Positions 32,318 to 32,830 of a stretch of DNA of 32,830 nucleotides are shown in pieces. Numbering within the stretch: position 1 is the stretch's first letter; each line of letters begins with the position of its first letter. A model generated the notes under the pieces. It was not told the origin of the DNA and made no database searches. It saw only the letters and a program-made list of their open reading frames with translations. This DNA comes from Priapulus caudatus (Eukaryota; Priapulida; Priapulimorpha; Priapulimorphida; Priapulidae): positions 13,089 to 45,918 of the forward strand of contig NW_014577290.1 in assembly GCF_000485595.1 (NCBI RefSeq), read 5' to 3'. Position numbers and translations under genes: made by a program.

Positions 32318-32562
32318 ATCCTCCCTATACCTTAAGTTAAGAAGGGAATGTTCCCCCTTCTTTTACACCTCTTGACTTTGACCTTTGACCCCAGCTTCGA
32401 CATCCCAACTCGTTTTCGGATTACCCCCCCCCCCCCACATCCCGAATATCGTGACCGTACGTCGAGCGGTTAAGATTTGTGCCAACTGTTGATGCACGGA
32501 CGCACGCACGCTCATGCGATCTACAAGCTGCATCTGACTATGTCAGATGAGCTAAAAATCTT
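32318..32562 (+). repeat. Dispersed repeat with DR1-like site and 3' hairpin (copy 2)
   Basis: Shares CCTATACCTTAAGTTAAG, TGACCTTTGACCC, CCCGAATATCGTGACCGTAC, GTCGAGCGGTTAAGATTTGT, a CGGACGCACG run and the terminal hairpin CATCTGAC/GTCAGATG followed by AGCTAAAAAT with copy 1. It contains a poly-C run (about 32425-32437) of uncertain length. It lies in a transaldolase intron. Confidence 0.8.
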
Positions 32563-32725
32563 ATGAAACATGTCCCTTTCAAAAAGACCTGTAATTTTAA
32601 CATTCCATACATTTCTATATCTCATACGTTATTATATGTGAGTGCATTGAAGCAACCTGTAAAGCAGTAACCAATGTGATTTTATATAATAGGGTTCCAG
32701 GGTATTTATTCCCAGGTGTGGGATA

Positions 32726-32731
<6 letters not shown>

Positions 32732-32756
<25 letters not shown>

Positions 32757-32780
32757 GTATGTGATATATACATAAATATA

Positions 32781-32822
<42 letters not shown>
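32732..32822. repeat. (TATG)n and (TA)n microsatellites
   Basis: TATG repeats at 32732-32756 are followed by a long TA tract to the window edge. The reverse-strand Tyr/Ile open frame here is an artefact. Confidence 0.95.
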
Positions 32823-32826
<4 letters not shown>

Positions 32827-32830
32827 TGAC

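Noticed and set aside
32024-32830. N-terminal transaldolase exons
   Set aside because: No reverse-strand segment here encodes the TTNPS region or preceding residues with splice sites, so they must lie beyond the window.

Overview
This is a eukaryotic, animal-type window. It holds two intron-rich protein-coding genes with GT/AG-spliced exons of 25-230 bp, many AT-rich microsatellites and several short inverted-repeat transposons. Nothing looks prokaryotic. The species cannot be named. Metazoan-type (TTAGGG)n tracts, an animal EML protein and a eukaryotic transaldolase point to an invertebrate; an early-branching animal such as a sponge is a guess only.

Gene 1 (+ strand, about 0.1-22.5 kb) is an EML-family microtubule-associated protein: N-terminal trimerising coiled coil, Ser/Pro/Thr-rich basic linker, HELP motif, then tandem WD40 blades to a stop at 22465. 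I trace 23 exons, roughly 845 codons, with compatible phases almost throughout. Two assembly-level problems interrupt it. First, the exon that should follow the coiled-coil exon lies about 4 kb upstream of it (228-456, against 4143-4660). The two halves of one inverted-repeat element and an ATGG microsatellite sit at the apparent breakpoints. Second, about 2 kb carrying five exons occurs twice (about 13433-15457 and 16326-18277), separated by an N and differing by dense single-base indels. This looks like noisy long-read gap filling on either side of a pyrimidine minisatellite, not a real duplication. Neither copy alone reads through.

Gene 2 (- strand, 29548-32023) is a transaldolase (TALDO1-like) of the pentose phosphate pathway. 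Seven exons from about residue 76 to the stop are present; the N-terminal exons lie beyond the right edge. The two genes are convergent, about 7 kb apart.

The rest is mobile and repetitive DNA: (a) a 765-bp element with inverted arms of about 340 bp and a perfect 9-bp target duplication (Mutator-like) just downstream of the EML stop; (b) a 547-bp hAT-like element with perfect 16-bp ends and a broken DUF4371-type transposase fragment; (c) a MITE family ending in GGGTCTATGTCCCC, present as two near-complete copies plus one split element; (d) a dispersed repeat carrying DR1-like nuclear-receptor half-site pairs and a conserved 3' hairpin; (e) an inverted-repeat element enclosing the pyrimidine minisatellite; and (f) a 37-bp x5 minisatellite. 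I see no CRISPR, tRNA or rRNA gene and no clear case for a new multi-gene system.
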